Assembly (NCBI GenBank): GCA_910589555.1
Contig: CAJUTE010000006.1
Location: forward strand, 1 to 64,000
DNA length: 64,000 nt
Source of the DNA: an uncultured Muribaculum sp.
GTDB lineage: Bacteria; Bacteroidota; Bacteroidia; Bacteroidales; Muribaculaceae
Direction: 5' to 3'
The notes beneath the pieces were generated by a model. The model was not told where the DNA came from, searched no databases, and saw only the letters and a list, made by a program, of their open reading frames with translations. Shown here in pieces: positions 1 through 9,446 of the stretch. The position numbers and the translations under genes are program-made. Each line of letters opens with the position of its first letter. Positions within the stretch are counted from its first letter, which is position 1.

Positions 1-2
1 GT

Positions 3-932
3 TTAACATCATTTGCCCGACCAACAAACAAATCGCTTCGTTTTATGCCCCATACTTTAGAAAAAGCGTCACTCATGAAGTTCAACCATGACTTTTATGT
101 GGGATACTCGCCCGAACGCGTAAATCCCGGCAACTCGGCACACTCCATCGAAAACATCTGCAAAATCACCTCGGGTTCCACTCCTGCCACAGCTGAATTC
201 GTGGACCGTCTTTACAACTCGGTTCTCGAAGCCGGCACCTGCCCTGTTTCATCCATCAAAGTGGCAGAGGCGGCAAAAATCCTCGAAAACACCCAGCGGG
301 ATGTGAACATCGCCCTCATGAACGAGGCTGCCATACTATTCGACGCTCTCGGCATCGACACACATGAAGTGATCGAAGCAGCATCTACAAAATGGAACTT
401 CGCACACTATACACCCGGACTCGTAGGGGGGCATTGCATAGGCATAGACCCATATTACCTCATAAACAAAGCTCGCGAATGCGGCATAGACCCCATTGTG
501 ATGAAAGCTGCCCGTCAACGCAACGAAGGCATGGCAACCCATATCGTATCAAGAATAAGGCGAGCCATGAAATCAAAGAATATTCCGGTCAAAGACGCTC
601 GCATACTCTTGGCGGGATTTTCATTCAAAGCCGACTGCAATGACACCCGCAACACAAAAATCTATGACATCTACAATGAGCTGTCAGATTTCACCGCTTC
701 CATCGATATTTTTGACCCTAATGTCGATCAAGCTTCTGTCTTAAAGAGCCATGCCATAAAGATATGCACGGAATGGCATGAAATTTCCGGCAAAAAATAT
801 GATGCGGTCATTTTTTGCGTTGCACATTCGGCATTCTCAAAATATGACATTAAGTCACTGATGGCACACCCTTGCGCAACCTTTGATATAATGGGAATAC
901 TGAACCGCCCGGAGGTCGACGACAGATTGTGA
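3..932 (+). CDS. UDP-N-acetyl-hexosamine 6-dehydrogenase (TviB/WbpO type), 5' part missing
   Basis: C-terminal two thirds of a nucleotide-sugar dehydrogenase, which oxidises UDP-GlcNAc or UDP-GalNAc at C6 to the uronic acid for capsule or O-antigen. The central motif GYSPERVNPG, the helix SIKVAEAAKILENTQRD and the catalytic cysteine in GGHCIGIDPYYL (Cys codon near base 435) are all present. The tail ends DDRL, like the DVRL end of TviB. The N-terminal NAD-binding Rossmann domain lies outside the window. The frame is open from base 3; the ATG at 45 is not a convincing start because it falls inside the conserved enzyme. About 20 residues before KFNHDFYVGYSPER do not match the family, so a frameshift near base 60 or a truncated copy is possible. 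Family assignment is firm; the exact substrate is inference. Confidence 0.8.
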   Translation, partial: LTSFARPTNKSLRFMPHTLEKASLMKFNHDFYVGYSPERVNPGNSAHSIENICKITSGSTPATAEFVDRLYNSVLEAGTCPVSSIKVAEAAKILENTQRDVNIALMNEAAILFDALGIDTHEVIEAASTKWNFAHYTPGLVGGHCIGIDPYYLINKARECGIDPIVMKAARQRNEGMATHIVSRIRRAMKSKNIPVKDARILLAGFSFKADCNDTRNTKIYDIYNELSDFTASIDIFDPNVDQASVLKSHAIKICTEWHEISGKKYDAVIFCVAHSAFSKYDIKSLMAHPCATFDIMGILNRPEVDDRL

Positions 933-1002
933 CAAAAAGATGATAAGTCCCCTCATAAACGAGTTTGAACTATCTCATTTAAAGGATTTTATTTGTTAAA
1001 AA

Positions 1003-1034
1003 TTTGTTCCAAATCAATAAATTCACTATCTTTG
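1003..1034 (+). promoter_or_regulatory. Bacteroidetes-type promoter for the lipoprotein gene
   Basis: TTTG at 1003-1006, a 20-bp spacer and TATCTTTG at 1027-1034 match the sigma-ABfr consensus exactly. The expected transcript start leaves a leader of about 75 bases before the ATG at 1116. Confidence 0.75.
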
Positions 1035-1115
1035 CTATCGGATAAATTACTTTATCACATTTAATCATATTATCAAACCTAACCTAACATTCATTAAAAC
1101 GCTGTTATTTTATCT

Positions 1116-3254
1116 ATGAAAATGAAGTATTTTGAATTGCGACCAAGTCGCAATGTCATGGCTGTTATCGTGACCTCTATGAGCTTGTTTTATCTAACAG
1201 GCTGTAGTTCAGACAACGACCCCGGAAATACCGACATCGATGTTCCTCAACCGGAACTAAGCAAAGCATCCTATTCTGTCAAAGCCAGCGATGCATCACG
1301 TATAATCAACTATACTACTACCGATTCACGTGCCGATGCCACCGCATCGTTTGAAATGCCGGAATGCCCAACCATTCCTGCCGATGCGAAAAACCTCAAC
1401 GAAACCGATCAATGGGGCAACAAGATCAATTATAATTACGGGACTCTTGCTGCCGGCACTTATTATGTAGCCACAGGTGATAAATTTGACGGAGGATTCA
1501 ACCTCAATAGCGCGACTATCTATGTTGCCGGAGAACTGAATGTGCCCAATTTGAGTTCATCAAACGAAAACACATTCTATGTATTGCCCGGAGGCAAACT
1601 GTCATTTGGCGAATATGTAGCCATTACACCCGGAGTGACCGTATACAATTACGGAACTCTCGCAGCAAATGTAACTGTAGGCGAGAACGCAAGAGTATAT
1701 TCTGCCGTTGACATCACTGAATGCAATCGCTTCGGTGTCAATTCCAACGCTGAATTCTACAGCAAAGGATCGATTGTAGCCGATGACGTCAGACTGAACG
1801 GAACCGCAATCGCTTGCGCATTCATCGCTGACAAGATCGACATCCACAGCACCGGAACAATCAAGACGTCCTATTTCAAAGCCGGCAACATCACCATGAA
1901 CACCGGATATATAGTACTTGATAATAACGGTCTTATCGATGCTGATGAACTCAGCATCACCAATGGCGACACCCGCGTGACTGTCGATGGCAACAACGCC
2001 GTTGTAGCAGCACGCAAATTCGTGACCAACAATCTGTCTTGGCCCAAGCAGATTTTCGCTCCTGAGGTGGCAATGGATATAACCGACGCTTATCTCGCTC
2101 AACAGAAGATCGCTGTAAACGATTATGAATTCCAAGTGAGCAACGACGACCGTGTGGCATACGTGCCAGCAGCCGGTTGCCACGGAGCTTATCCCGAAGG
2201 CACACCCGAGCCCACTCCTGAACCGGAAATCACCATTGAGAAAATCACCGATATCGAACCGCTCGATCCCGATCACGACCACGGTGTGATTTCTGCCACC
2301 TGCATCACTTTTGACGGCAACAAAGCCTACGCATCCTACCACCTTCGCGGTCAAGGACAAAAAGGCTGCATCGAGGTGATCGAGGACAACGGCACCGCCC
2401 TTAAGCTCAATTCCTACATGATATCTCCCGACTATGACTTCAACCACCTGATTGTTGACAACGGCAATATCATCACTGTCGGAAACCATGCCAAGAAGGG
2501 CGCCTTCATCGGCTCGCTTCCCGTTGATTTCGGAGCAAGCGAAACAGTAAGAGAAGATTTCTCAGTGAAAGAGCTTACCACCGACGATGTAATCACTGAA
2601 ACCGGCAAAGACGGAAACGAAATCAAAGCCGGATACAAAAACGCCGGCGACGGCAACTGCGTAATACGCCAAGGCGACCACTATTACGTGAACACCTATC
2701 GCGGCTACGGCTCACTCAATCTTGATTTCACCAAAGTGAAAGGCTCATTCCGGCCCACCGGAGGCTCATCAAAGCACATAGCCATCGCCAACGGCAAAGC
2801 TGCCATCCTCTCGCTCGACACTCAAGACAACACATCTTCATCATCGACAGTCAATATGTATGACGCTGCCGACAATATGTTCTCCAACATTAAGCAGAGC
2901 TATTCTGCCGGCATCATCTCGCCCGTCGACGGAAAGAACGTAGTAGCTATTGACGGTGAAAACGTATATGCCTGCCTCGGCAAAGGCGGACTCGTACGCT
3001 TGAACGACGGCAAAGAATTCCACGCCGGAGCCGACGGCAAAGTTCCCGCCAACGGTATGGCGATCGACGAAAATTACGTTTACGCAGCCATGGGAAGCTT
3101 CGTGTTTGTTCTCGACAAGAATGACCTTACCGAGGTTACCCACTATCATGCAGCATCGAAAAAGTCAGCCAACTACATAGCGCTTCATGATGGCAAAATC
3201 TACGTGGCATTCGGCGAAGACGGAATCCAGGTGTTCAAATTAAACAAAAAGTAG
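1116..3254 (+). CDS. Large lipoprotein with beta-solenoid-like and beta-propeller-like halves
   Basis: A 712-residue lipoprotein of unknown function. The signal peptide ends in the lipobox LTGC (Cys30), followed by SSDND, an acidic stretch like those that send Bacteroidetes lipoproteins to the cell surface. Residues about 90-330 are short repeating strands rich in Gly, Asn, Val and Thr, as in a right-handed beta-helix. A Pro/Glu/Thr linker (TPEPTPEPE) follows. Residues about 370-712 contain repeated blade-like units such as AIDGENVYACLGKGGLVRL, typical of a YncE/WD-like propeller. It stands alone between its own promoter and a strong terminator. The two-domain reading is from sequence appearance only. 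Confidence 0.75.
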   Translation: MKMKYFELRPSRNVMAVIVTSMSLFYLTGCSSDNDPGNTDIDVPQPELSKASYSVKASDASRIINYTTTDSRADATASFEMPECPTIPADAKNLNETDQWGNKINYNYGTLAAGTYYVATGDKFDGGFNLNSATIYVAGELNVPNLSSSNENTFYVLPGGKLSFGEYVAITPGVTVYNYGTLAANVTVGENARVYSAVDITECNRFGVNSNAEFYSKGSIVADDVRLNGTAIACAFIADKIDIHSTGTIKTSYFKAGNITMNTGYIVLDNNGLIDADELSITNGDTRVTVDGNNAVVAARKFVTNNLSWPKQIFAPEVAMDITDAYLAQQKIAVNDYEFQVSNDDRVAYVPAAGCHGAYPEGTPEPTPEPEITIEKITDIEPLDPDHDHGVISATCITFDGNKAYASYHLRGQGQKGCIEVIEDNGTALKLNSYMISPDYDFNHLIVDNGNIITVGNHAKKGAFIGSLPVDFGASETVREDFSVKELTTDDVITETGKDGNEIKAGYKNAGDGNCVIRQGDHYYVNTYRGYGSLNLDFTKVKGSFRPTGGSSKHIAIANGKAAILSLDTQDNTSSSSTVNMYDAADNMFSNIKQSYSAGIISPVDGKNVVAIDGENVYACLGKGGLVRLNDGKEFHAGADGKVPANGMAIDENYVYAAMGSFVFVLDKNDLTEVTHYHAASKKSANYIALHDGKIYVAFGEDGIQVFKLNKK

Positions 3255-3290
3255 ATAGACGTTATAGAACTTAATCCTTCCGTATAAAAG

Positions 3291-3324
3291 CGGCGTGTCA
3301 ACCCATGACACGCCGTCTTTTTTA
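3291..3324 (+). terminator. Rho-independent terminator
   Basis: A perfect 10-bp stem (3291-3300 with 3306-3315, arm CGGCGTGTCA) with a 5-base loop and a T-rich run ends the lipoprotein transcript. Confidence 0.9.
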
Positions 3325-3434
3325 TTGGCGGCTTTCAGCCCCCCGGGAATATGTTAGAATCAGTGCAAACCTTTTTGTTTGCACTGATGTTTTATATAGA
3401 CAAAAACCAAATAACTAACATAAAATTCACCGCT

Positions 3435-4595
3435 ATGAGCAAACCTCATTTACCAAAGACCCAAGAACTTATTGACCTTATAGCCCAAAACGGCTGGCAC
3501 GATAAATTCCAGCAAGCCTTTGAAAAAGCAAAATCATTTGACGTTCAAGAGATGGACGACATCAATTCGCTTGACGATTATTTCAACTGGCTTGACGCCA
3601 ATCTTCGATGGATTCCTGTAGAGAATAAATTCGGTCGCATGATGTTCAACCACATCTGCAAATTCTACTTCATTCTTGACCAATCGCCGGTAAAGGAGTT
3701 GCAGAACCCTATCGAACCTCACGACGTCGCCTCGCCGCTCTCCCCGCTTTCAAAGTGGATGAAGGAGTATATCAAAGAACTCGGCAAATGGCTTGACTCT
3801 CCCGAATCAATCACCGACGAATCAGTAAAGTCATTTTACAATTCCCCCGAATTTAATATGGCAGAATATCTTGAGCCTCGTGGCGGATGGAAATCTTACA
3901 ATGAATTCTTCGCACGTTCATGTAAACCGGGCACACGCCCCGTGGCTGCAATTGAAGACAGCCGCGTGATCACATCGCCTGCCGACTCGACTTTCGACGG
4001 AGCCTGGGAAATAAGAGACGATGATACGATCGAAATAAAAGGCATCCATTGGAAGATCTCCGAACTTCTGGAGGGCAGCCCTTATAAGGACCGTTTTGCC
4101 GGAGGCATGTGGATGCACTCGTTCCTTGGACCGTCAGATTATCACCGTCAGCATTGTCCGGTAGCAGGACGCGTCCTTGAATCACGCGACATCATGGGTG
4201 TGGTATATCTTCAGGTAGAAGCCGTTCCTGACCCAGCCACCGGACGTAATAAGCTCGACGGCAAGCGTGTGGCAAAATTTGATGCCCCCGATGAACCGGG
4301 CTACGAATTCATGCAGAACCGCGGTCTCGTTGTGATGGACAGCCCTATCGGACTTGTTGCCATCCTGCCGATGGGCATGGGACAGGTTTCTTCAGTGGTG
4401 ATGACAGCCGAGGAGGGCAGAGTGCTCCGCAAAGGCGAAGAGATAAGCTACTTCCAGTTTGGCGGAAGCGATATCGTGATGGTTTTCGAGGCTGCCGCCA
4501 ATGTTCACTTCACCGCCACCGTAGGACAGCACTATAAATACGGCAGGGCTATCGCGCAGGCATATCCGGTGGTGAGAGGCATCGAACCATTTTGA
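3435..4595 (+). CDS. PSDC-domain pyruvoyl decarboxylase (phosphatidylserine decarboxylase family)
   Basis: A 386-residue soluble enzyme from the ATG at 3435, which follows an A-rich leader; the in-frame ATG at 3351 would add an unconserved 28-residue tail. Residues about 1-150 look like the PSDC-associated domain (WLDANLRWIPVENKFGRMMF). Residues about 165-386 are the PS decarboxylase fold (FFARSCKPGTRPVA, SPADSTFDG, WMHSFLGPSDYHRQHCPVAGRV). The self-cleavage site that makes the pyruvoyl cofactor is FGGSD, with Ser345 in place of the classical LGST serine. There is no membrane segment and no neighbouring phosphatidylserine synthase. PSDC fusions include fungal tryptophan decarboxylases, so an amino-acid substrate is as likely as a lipid. 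Family is confident; substrate is open. Confidence 0.85.
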   Translation: MSKPHLPKTQELIDLIAQNGWHDKFQQAFEKAKSFDVQEMDDINSLDDYFNWLDANLRWIPVENKFGRMMFNHICKFYFILDQSPVKELQNPIEPHDVASPLSPLSKWMKEYIKELGKWLDSPESITDESVKSFYNSPEFNMAEYLEPRGGWKSYNEFFARSCKPGTRPVAAIEDSRVITSPADSTFDGAWEIRDDDTIEIKGIHWKISELLEGSPYKDRFAGGMWMHSFLGPSDYHRQHCPVAGRVLESRDIMGVVYLQVEAVPDPATGRNKLDGKRVAKFDAPDEPGYEFMQNRGLVVMDSPIGLVAILPMGMGQVSSVVMTAEEGRVLRKGEEISYFQFGGSDIVMVFEAAANVHFTATVGQHYKYGRAIAQAYPVVRGIEPF

Positions 4596-4622
4596 TAAAC
4601 CTTAACCTACCTACATAAAGCA

Positions 4623-4660
4623 AGCCCCGGTTTCCATCTTTTGCGGAAACCGGGGCTTTG
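4623..4660 (+). terminator. Strong hairpin terminator
   Basis: A perfect 13-bp stem (4623-4635 with 4645-4657, arm AGCCCCGGTTTCC) with a 9-base loop follows the decarboxylase gene. The T-run is short. Confidence 0.75.
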
Positions 4661-4750
4661 TCATTGAAAAAGACGACCTATAAATCAGATACTTATAATC
4701 AATAATCACACCTTTCTTATATGCCATTAACTTACACGGGCATTAAAATT

Positions 4751-4782
4751 TTTGGGAATATCATCAGAATTTTGTAATTTTG
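4751..4782 (+). promoter_or_regulatory. Promoter for the hybrid histidine kinase
   Basis: TTTG at 4751-4754, 20 bp, then TAATTTTG at 4775-4782, an exact match to the Bacteroidetes promoter consensus. The ATG lies about 50 bases downstream. Confidence 0.75.
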
Positions 4783-4831
4783 ATTTATCTTCTAAACCAA
4801 ACCATAGAAACACTTGCAAACATATAGCATT

Positions 4832-7800
4832 ATGGAATATTTTAAACGAGGCTCAATCTTGAAGTGCCTCCTATTGATAATCTATCTTCTAACACCCATC
4901 AGCTCTTTAGCGCAAGACAGTCATCGAGAATTGCCAAGAAAGCAGCTCCTTGTCATAAATGCCCTGAATGAAATGGCTCCATGGAGTCAAAGTTTCATCG
5001 CGCCGATACTCACCGAAGGTGCCAGGTCAGGCAAATATATCACCACTGTCACCAATATGAACAGCACGTTCATAACCAACGATACGATATATCAACGCAC
5101 TGCCAACGGCATTCTCAACTCATTCGGCAATGTGACGCCCGACGGCATTGTTTTGCTCGGCGACGCCGCCTTCACCCTCATCGACCGCATTGCCGAAGAA
5201 TGGGGCTCTGTGCCGATGCTGCTCATAGGAAACACCGACAAAGTAGGCTCGCCCGCCTACTATTACACCGGCACCCAAGGCATCGACACTGACGATGAAC
5301 TGTCGACTCTATCGGATATGCGCGAAAAATTCCACTACAACATGAGCTACATCGAGTCGCCCATCATGTTTCGCGAAACCATAGACCTCATGATCTACAT
5401 GAATCCGCATCTGGAGAAGATAGTGTTTGCCGCCGATGAATTGTGGGCAAACCGCAATCTTAACCGCAGCATACGCTCCTACATCCAGTCACACTATCCC
5501 GGAATAGCCTATGAATGGCTCGTGGGCAAATCATCCAATTCACGTCACCTCGTGGACTATCTGATGAGCTCCAACCGCAAGATGGGTTTCCTCTTTTCAT
5601 CCTGGTTCTATGCCGAAACCGATGTCAACGGCTGGCCCTCACTCGTGATGGGCGATTTCAAGTCCATAAATCAAGCCGAGCACGCAGTCTACGCGCTCCG
5701 CGAGGCTTATCTCACTTCGGGCGTCATAGGCGGATTCTATCCCGACAAAGAGAAGACCCAAAAGGCTCTTATCGATGCCATACAGACAATGGTAAACACC
5801 GGCAACCTTGCCAATCACCCATTCTATTATCCTGAATTTCCCGCCGATTTCCATAATGTCATCAACTATCCGCAGCTCATAGCCGACGGCTACAAGGAAA
5901 AAGACTGCCCTGACGACACCATATTCATAAATCACACGGGCTCATCAATCCAGGATTATATGTGGCTCATCGTTCTGGGCATAATCGTGATCGTGGCTCT
6001 CATCACTTTCATCCTGGTCAACTCCTACACTCAAAAAGTGCGCAACAAGCTCTACAAATCGCGTGAGACCATGCTGCGCAATATGCCCTTAGCATTTGCC
6101 GACGGAAAAGTGCGCCTTGACGCCAATGGCGATGTGACTGAAATCACATACCATGAGACCAACAACATATTTGAAAATATCATCCCCATAAACTCGGGAC
6201 ACACTATAATTGAAGACAAAAACCACCGCTCACTTATCGGCAAGGTGGTGAGAGAAGGCAAGCCGGTGACGCTCCCGCTGTATTTCGATGAAAATGACTC
6301 ATACTACGACATTGTCATCACTCCTGGAACAGAGCCGGGAACCATTCAGGCTTTCGGAATCAACAGCACGAAGATAAGACGTGCCGAAGCCGAAGTGCGT
6401 GAATCACGCAAGCAGCTTGCCATGACTCTTAATGTGGCTCACATAATCCCCTGGCAATGGGATATAAAAGCGCAGCGTATATACTGTGAGGCGAAAAGCG
6501 CCAGCAAGCTTCTGGTCAACGAAGGATTTGACGAGAATAACCGCAGCGTGACCATGATCGACTCCAACGAATATTTCCAACGCATACATCCCGATGACCT
6601 GCCGGGGGTGCGCCAATGCTATCAGGACCTGCTTGAAAAACGCAAGAAGTTTGTGAAACAGGAGTTCCGATATGTCACCAACAAGGACGGAGCCACCCAC
6701 ATTGACTGGGTAGAGGTCAATGCCACCATCGATCAATTTGATGAAAAGGGTGTTCCTTCATCCCTCACAGGTTCGCTCCTGATCATCACCGAACGCAAGA
6801 AACAGGAAAACTCCATAATCATAGCCAAGGAACACGCCACCGAAAGCGACCGCCTGAAATCGGCGTTCCTCGCCAACATGAGCCACGAGATACGCACTCC
6901 GCTCAACGCAATAGTGGGATTCTCCAACTTGCTCGCCCAGACCGACGACCCGGAAAAGAAGGAGCAGTTCATGGGCATAATCGAAAACAACAATCAACTC
7001 CTTCTGCAATTAATAAGCGACATCCTCGACCTTGCCAAAGTTGAGGCTAACACCCTTGAGTTCATCTATCATCCCACCGACCTGAACGACCTCATAAGGA
7101 ATATAGAGAACACCGTGAAAATGCGTGTGAAGCCGGGAGTGATGCTCAACTACACCCTCGGTGCCGCCGAATGCGTGGTGGAAACCGAGCGTAACCGACT
7201 GTCGCAAGTGCTCATCAATATGCTCACAAACGCCACCAAGTTCACCGAACGCGGAAGCATCACATTCGGCTACGAGCTACGTGGACCGGAAATATACTTC
7301 TTCGTCCGCGACACAGGCATCGGCATCACGCCCGAGAAACAGGCGAGCGTGTTCCAGCGCTTCACCAAGCTCAACAACTTTGCCCAAGGTTCAGGCTTGG
7401 GGCTCTCGATAAGCCAGAGCATAATCGAGAAGATGGGCGGACGCATCGGCGTAGAGTCGCCGGGATTGGGCTTCGGCTCCACATTCTGGTTCACAATCCC
7501 ATTCAAGGAGGTAAAGACCGGTCAAGACAATAAAACCAAGACCGAACCGGTGGCAAAGGCTAAAATCGAGAAGAAGAAACTCACCCTCCTCATTGCCGAA
7601 GACAACGAAAGCAACTACCTGCTGTTTGACACCATCCTGTCAAATGACTACAACCTCATCCACGCATGGGACGGCGTGGAAGCGGTGGAACTGTTCAAAC
7701 AGCACAAGCCCGACATGATTATAATGGACATCAATATGCCAAACATGGACGGCTACGAAGCTACCCGCGAAATCAGAAAAATATCGCGCACTGTGCCCAT

Positions 7801-7948
7801 CACTGCCGTGACTGCCTACGCTTTCGCCTCTGACAAGGAGAGAATCATGGAAAACGGCTTCAACGGATATGTGTCGAAACCGGTAAACGCCAATAAACTT
7901 AAGAGCGAGCTCAAAAACATGGTCGACAATCTTTTCATCATGCTCTAA
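4832..7948 (+). CDS. Hybrid sensor histidine kinase/response regulator
   Basis: A 1038-residue membrane sensor. The start is set at the ATG at 4832; an upstream in-frame TTG is less likely. Order: signal segment (CLLLIIYLLTPISSLAQ), a periplasmic region of about 340 residues resembling ABC-type substrate-binding sensor domains, one membrane span near residues 375-397, one or two PAS-like domains, HisKA with FLANMSHEIRTPLN (His685), HATPase_c with the N box LINMLTNATKF and G box GSGLGLSISQSIIEKMGG, and a C-terminal receiver with Asp966 in MIIMDINMPNMDG. There is no DNA-binding domain, so signal must pass on through a partner. The ligand is unknown; the next gene, a lipoprotein, is the nearest candidate partner. 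Confidence 0.9.
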   Translation: MEYFKRGSILKCLLLIIYLLTPISSLAQDSHRELPRKQLLVINALNEMAPWSQSFIAPILTEGARSGKYITTVTNMNSTFITNDTIYQRTANGILNSFGNVTPDGIVLLGDAAFTLIDRIAEEWGSVPMLLIGNTDKVGSPAYYYTGTQGIDTDDELSTLSDMREKFHYNMSYIESPIMFRETIDLMIYMNPHLEKIVFAADELWANRNLNRSIRSYIQSHYPGIAYEWLVGKSSNSRHLVDYLMSSNRKMGFLFSSWFYAETDVNGWPSLVMGDFKSINQAEHAVYALREAYLTSGVIGGFYPDKEKTQKALIDAIQTMVNTGNLANHPFYYPEFPADFHNVINYPQLIADGYKEKDCPDDTIFINHTGSSIQDYMWLIVLGIIVIVALITFILVNSYTQKVRNKLYKSRETMLRNMPLAFADGKVRLDANGDVTEITYHETNNIFENIIPINSGHTIIEDKNHRSLIGKVVREGKPVTLPLYFDENDSYYDIVITPGTEPGTIQAFGINSTKIRRAEAEVRESRKQLAMTLNVAHIIPWQWDIKAQRIYCEAKSASKLLVNEGFDENNRSVTMIDSNEYFQRIHPDDLPGVRQCYQDLLEKRKKFVKQEFRYVTNKDGATHIDWVEVNATIDQFDEKGVPSSLTGSLLIITERKKQENSIIIAKEHATESDRLKSAFLANMSHEIRTPLNAIVGFSNLLAQTDDPEKKEQFMGIIENNNQLLLQLISDILDLAKVEANTLEFIYHPTDLNDLIRNIENTVKMRVKPGVMLNYTLGAAECVVETERNRLSQVLINMLTNATKFTERGSITFGYELRGPEIYFFVRDTGIGITPEKQASVFQRFTKLNNFAQGSGLGLSISQSIIEKMGGRIGVESPGLGFGSTFWFTIPFKEVKTGQDNKTKTEPVAKAKIEKKKLTLLIAEDNESNYLLFDTILSNDYNLIHAWDGVEAVELFKQHKPDMIIMDINMPNMDGYEATREIRKISRTVPITAVTAYAFASDKERIMENGFNGYVSKPVNANKLKSELKNMVDNLFIML

Positions 7949-7983
7949 CGACAGCCGCCACTCGGCTCCCACCACAATAAACA

Positions 7984-8027
7984 GGGGATTAATTACGTTT
8001 TATAGCGTAGTTAATCTCCTATTATTT
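7984..8027 (+). terminator. Hairpin abutting the next start codon (terminator or attenuator)
   Basis: A 14-bp stem (7984-7997 with 8006-8019, two G-U pairs) and a T-rich tail lie between the kinase stop and the next ATG at 8029. It looks like an intrinsic terminator, but it ends only nine bases before the start codon, so it would also cover the ribosome-loading region of the downstream gene. Confidence 0.6.
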
Positions 8028-8028
8028 T

Positions 8029-9399
8029 ATGCATCGATTTATCATAGGCATCACCGCCGCAATCATATTTCTGACAAGCTGTATCGAAGATGATTTTTCC
8101 ACTTCTCCATCGCATCAGCCTGATTATTCCACCGACACATTGCGCATAGGCGACGTGTTCACCGCACAAGGCACTCCCACACGCAACTTCATAGTCTACA
8201 ACCGCAATTCAAAGGGCATCGTCATAAGCTCCATCAAGTTCCGTGACCAAGCTACGAGCGGATATTTCAGAGTGAATGTTGACGGCGTGCCGGGCAAAGA
8301 GTTCAACAATGTGGAGATCAGAGCCAAGGACTCAATATATGTGCTCGTGGAAGCCACCATCCCCGAGAACGGCTTCGACGCGCCACGGGTGATCGACGCG
8401 CCGCTTGATTTCACAGTCAACGGAGTCACGTCGACCGTGGTTATCAACATATCAGGACGCGATGTTAACCGCATAAACGGCGAAACACTGACCACCGACA
8501 CCCGTTTCACCTCGGCACGCCCCTATCTCATCACCGACAGCCTTGTGGTCGGTCCCGGAGCCACGCTTACTCTGGAACCCGGAACCATGCTTTATTTCCA
8601 TGACAAAGCGTCATTGAAAGTGAGAGGAACGCTGATTGCCGACGGCACATCCGAAGCCCCGGTCAACTTCACCGGCGACCGCACGGGAAACGTGGTGGGC
8701 GGAATTCCCTATGAGCTGATGTCGGGACAGTGGGACGGTGTGAGATTTTATGAAACCTCACGCGGCAACAAGCTGTCCTATCTCTCCATGCGCAATTCGA
8801 CTTCAGGTATAACGCTCGACTCCATCCCGTCGGACAATGCCGAACTGACCCTCACCAACTGCCGCCTGCGCAACACCAAGTCTACTGTCATCTCATCGCG
8901 CCACTCATCGGTCGAGGCGTTCGGCTGTGAATTTGCCGAGGCTCCGGCAGGCGTGATATACCTTCACGGCGGCAATCACCGGTTTGTCAACTGCACTTTC
9001 TCCAATTACTATCTCTTCGCCGCCATCACCGGTCCGCTCATCCACTTCGACGGAGAAGAGATCACCGCCGAGGTCGACAACTCCATACTCTACGGCTTGG
9101 GGAGCATGATAAAGCCCGACAAAATCGAAGGGATGCCTGTCACATTCCGCAATTCCCTGCTGAAGCCGGCAGGATCGGATGATGACAACTTCATAGACTG
9201 CATCTGGGATGCCGATCCCATGTTCTACACCGTGCGCGAAGATTACATATTTGACTACCGTCTGCGTGACACATCACCGGCAATCGGCGCCGCCAACCCG
9301 GCATTCATACCCTCAGCCGCCACCGACTTCTACGGAACTCCACGCGGAAACACTCCCGATCTCGGCGCATACGTCTATGTTCCCGCAATCAATCAATAG
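8029..9399 (+). CDS. Beta-helix repeat lipoprotein
   Basis: A 456-residue lipoprotein. The signal MHRFIIGITAAIIFLTSC gives Cys18, followed by acidic IEDDFS, consistent with surface export. Residues about 25-150 form an immunoglobulin-like beta region. Residues about 160-440 have parallel beta-helix character (LVVGPGATLTLEPGTMLYF, NSTSGITLDSI, LTNCRLRNTKS) and end with DLGAYVYVP, close to the PDxGAxE end of secreted polysaccharide-binding or lyase-like beta-helices. No catalytic residues could be identified. It follows the hybrid kinase with a hairpin between them, so partial co-transcription is possible. A structural or binding role is inference. Confidence 0.75.
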   Translation: MHRFIIGITAAIIFLTSCIEDDFSTSPSHQPDYSTDTLRIGDVFTAQGTPTRNFIVYNRNSKGIVISSIKFRDQATSGYFRVNVDGVPGKEFNNVEIRAKDSIYVLVEATIPENGFDAPRVIDAPLDFTVNGVTSTVVINISGRDVNRINGETLTTDTRFTSARPYLITDSLVVGPGATLTLEPGTMLYFHDKASLKVRGTLIADGTSEAPVNFTGDRTGNVVGGIPYELMSGQWDGVRFYETSRGNKLSYLSMRNSTSGITLDSIPSDNAELTLTNCRLRNTKSTVISSRHSSVEAFGCEFAEAPAGVIYLHGGNHRFVNCTFSNYYLFAAITGPLIHFDGEEITAEVDNSILYGLGSMIKPDKIEGMPVTFRNSLLKPAGSDDDNFIDCIWDADPMFYTVREDYIFDYRLRDTSPAIGAANPAFIPSAATDFYGTPRGNTPDLGAYVYVPAINQ

Positions 9400-9408
9400 A
9401 AACAAAAA

Positions 9409-9440
9409 TTTCTATATCTCATCGATTTTATCTACCTTTG
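9409..9440 (+). promoter_or_regulatory. Promoter giving a nearly leaderless mRNA
   Basis: TTTC at 9409-9412, a 20-bp spacer and TACCTTTG at 9433-9440. The -7 box covers the first possible ATG (9438), which forces the real start to the ATG at 9447, only a few bases from the predicted transcript start. Confidence 0.65.
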
Positions 9441-9446
9441 CAATGC

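Noticed and set aside
1602..2489. 295-residue open frame opposite the large lipoprotein
   Set aside because: It lies within a clear lipoprotein gene and has only a repetitive Val/Gly-rich shadow composition.
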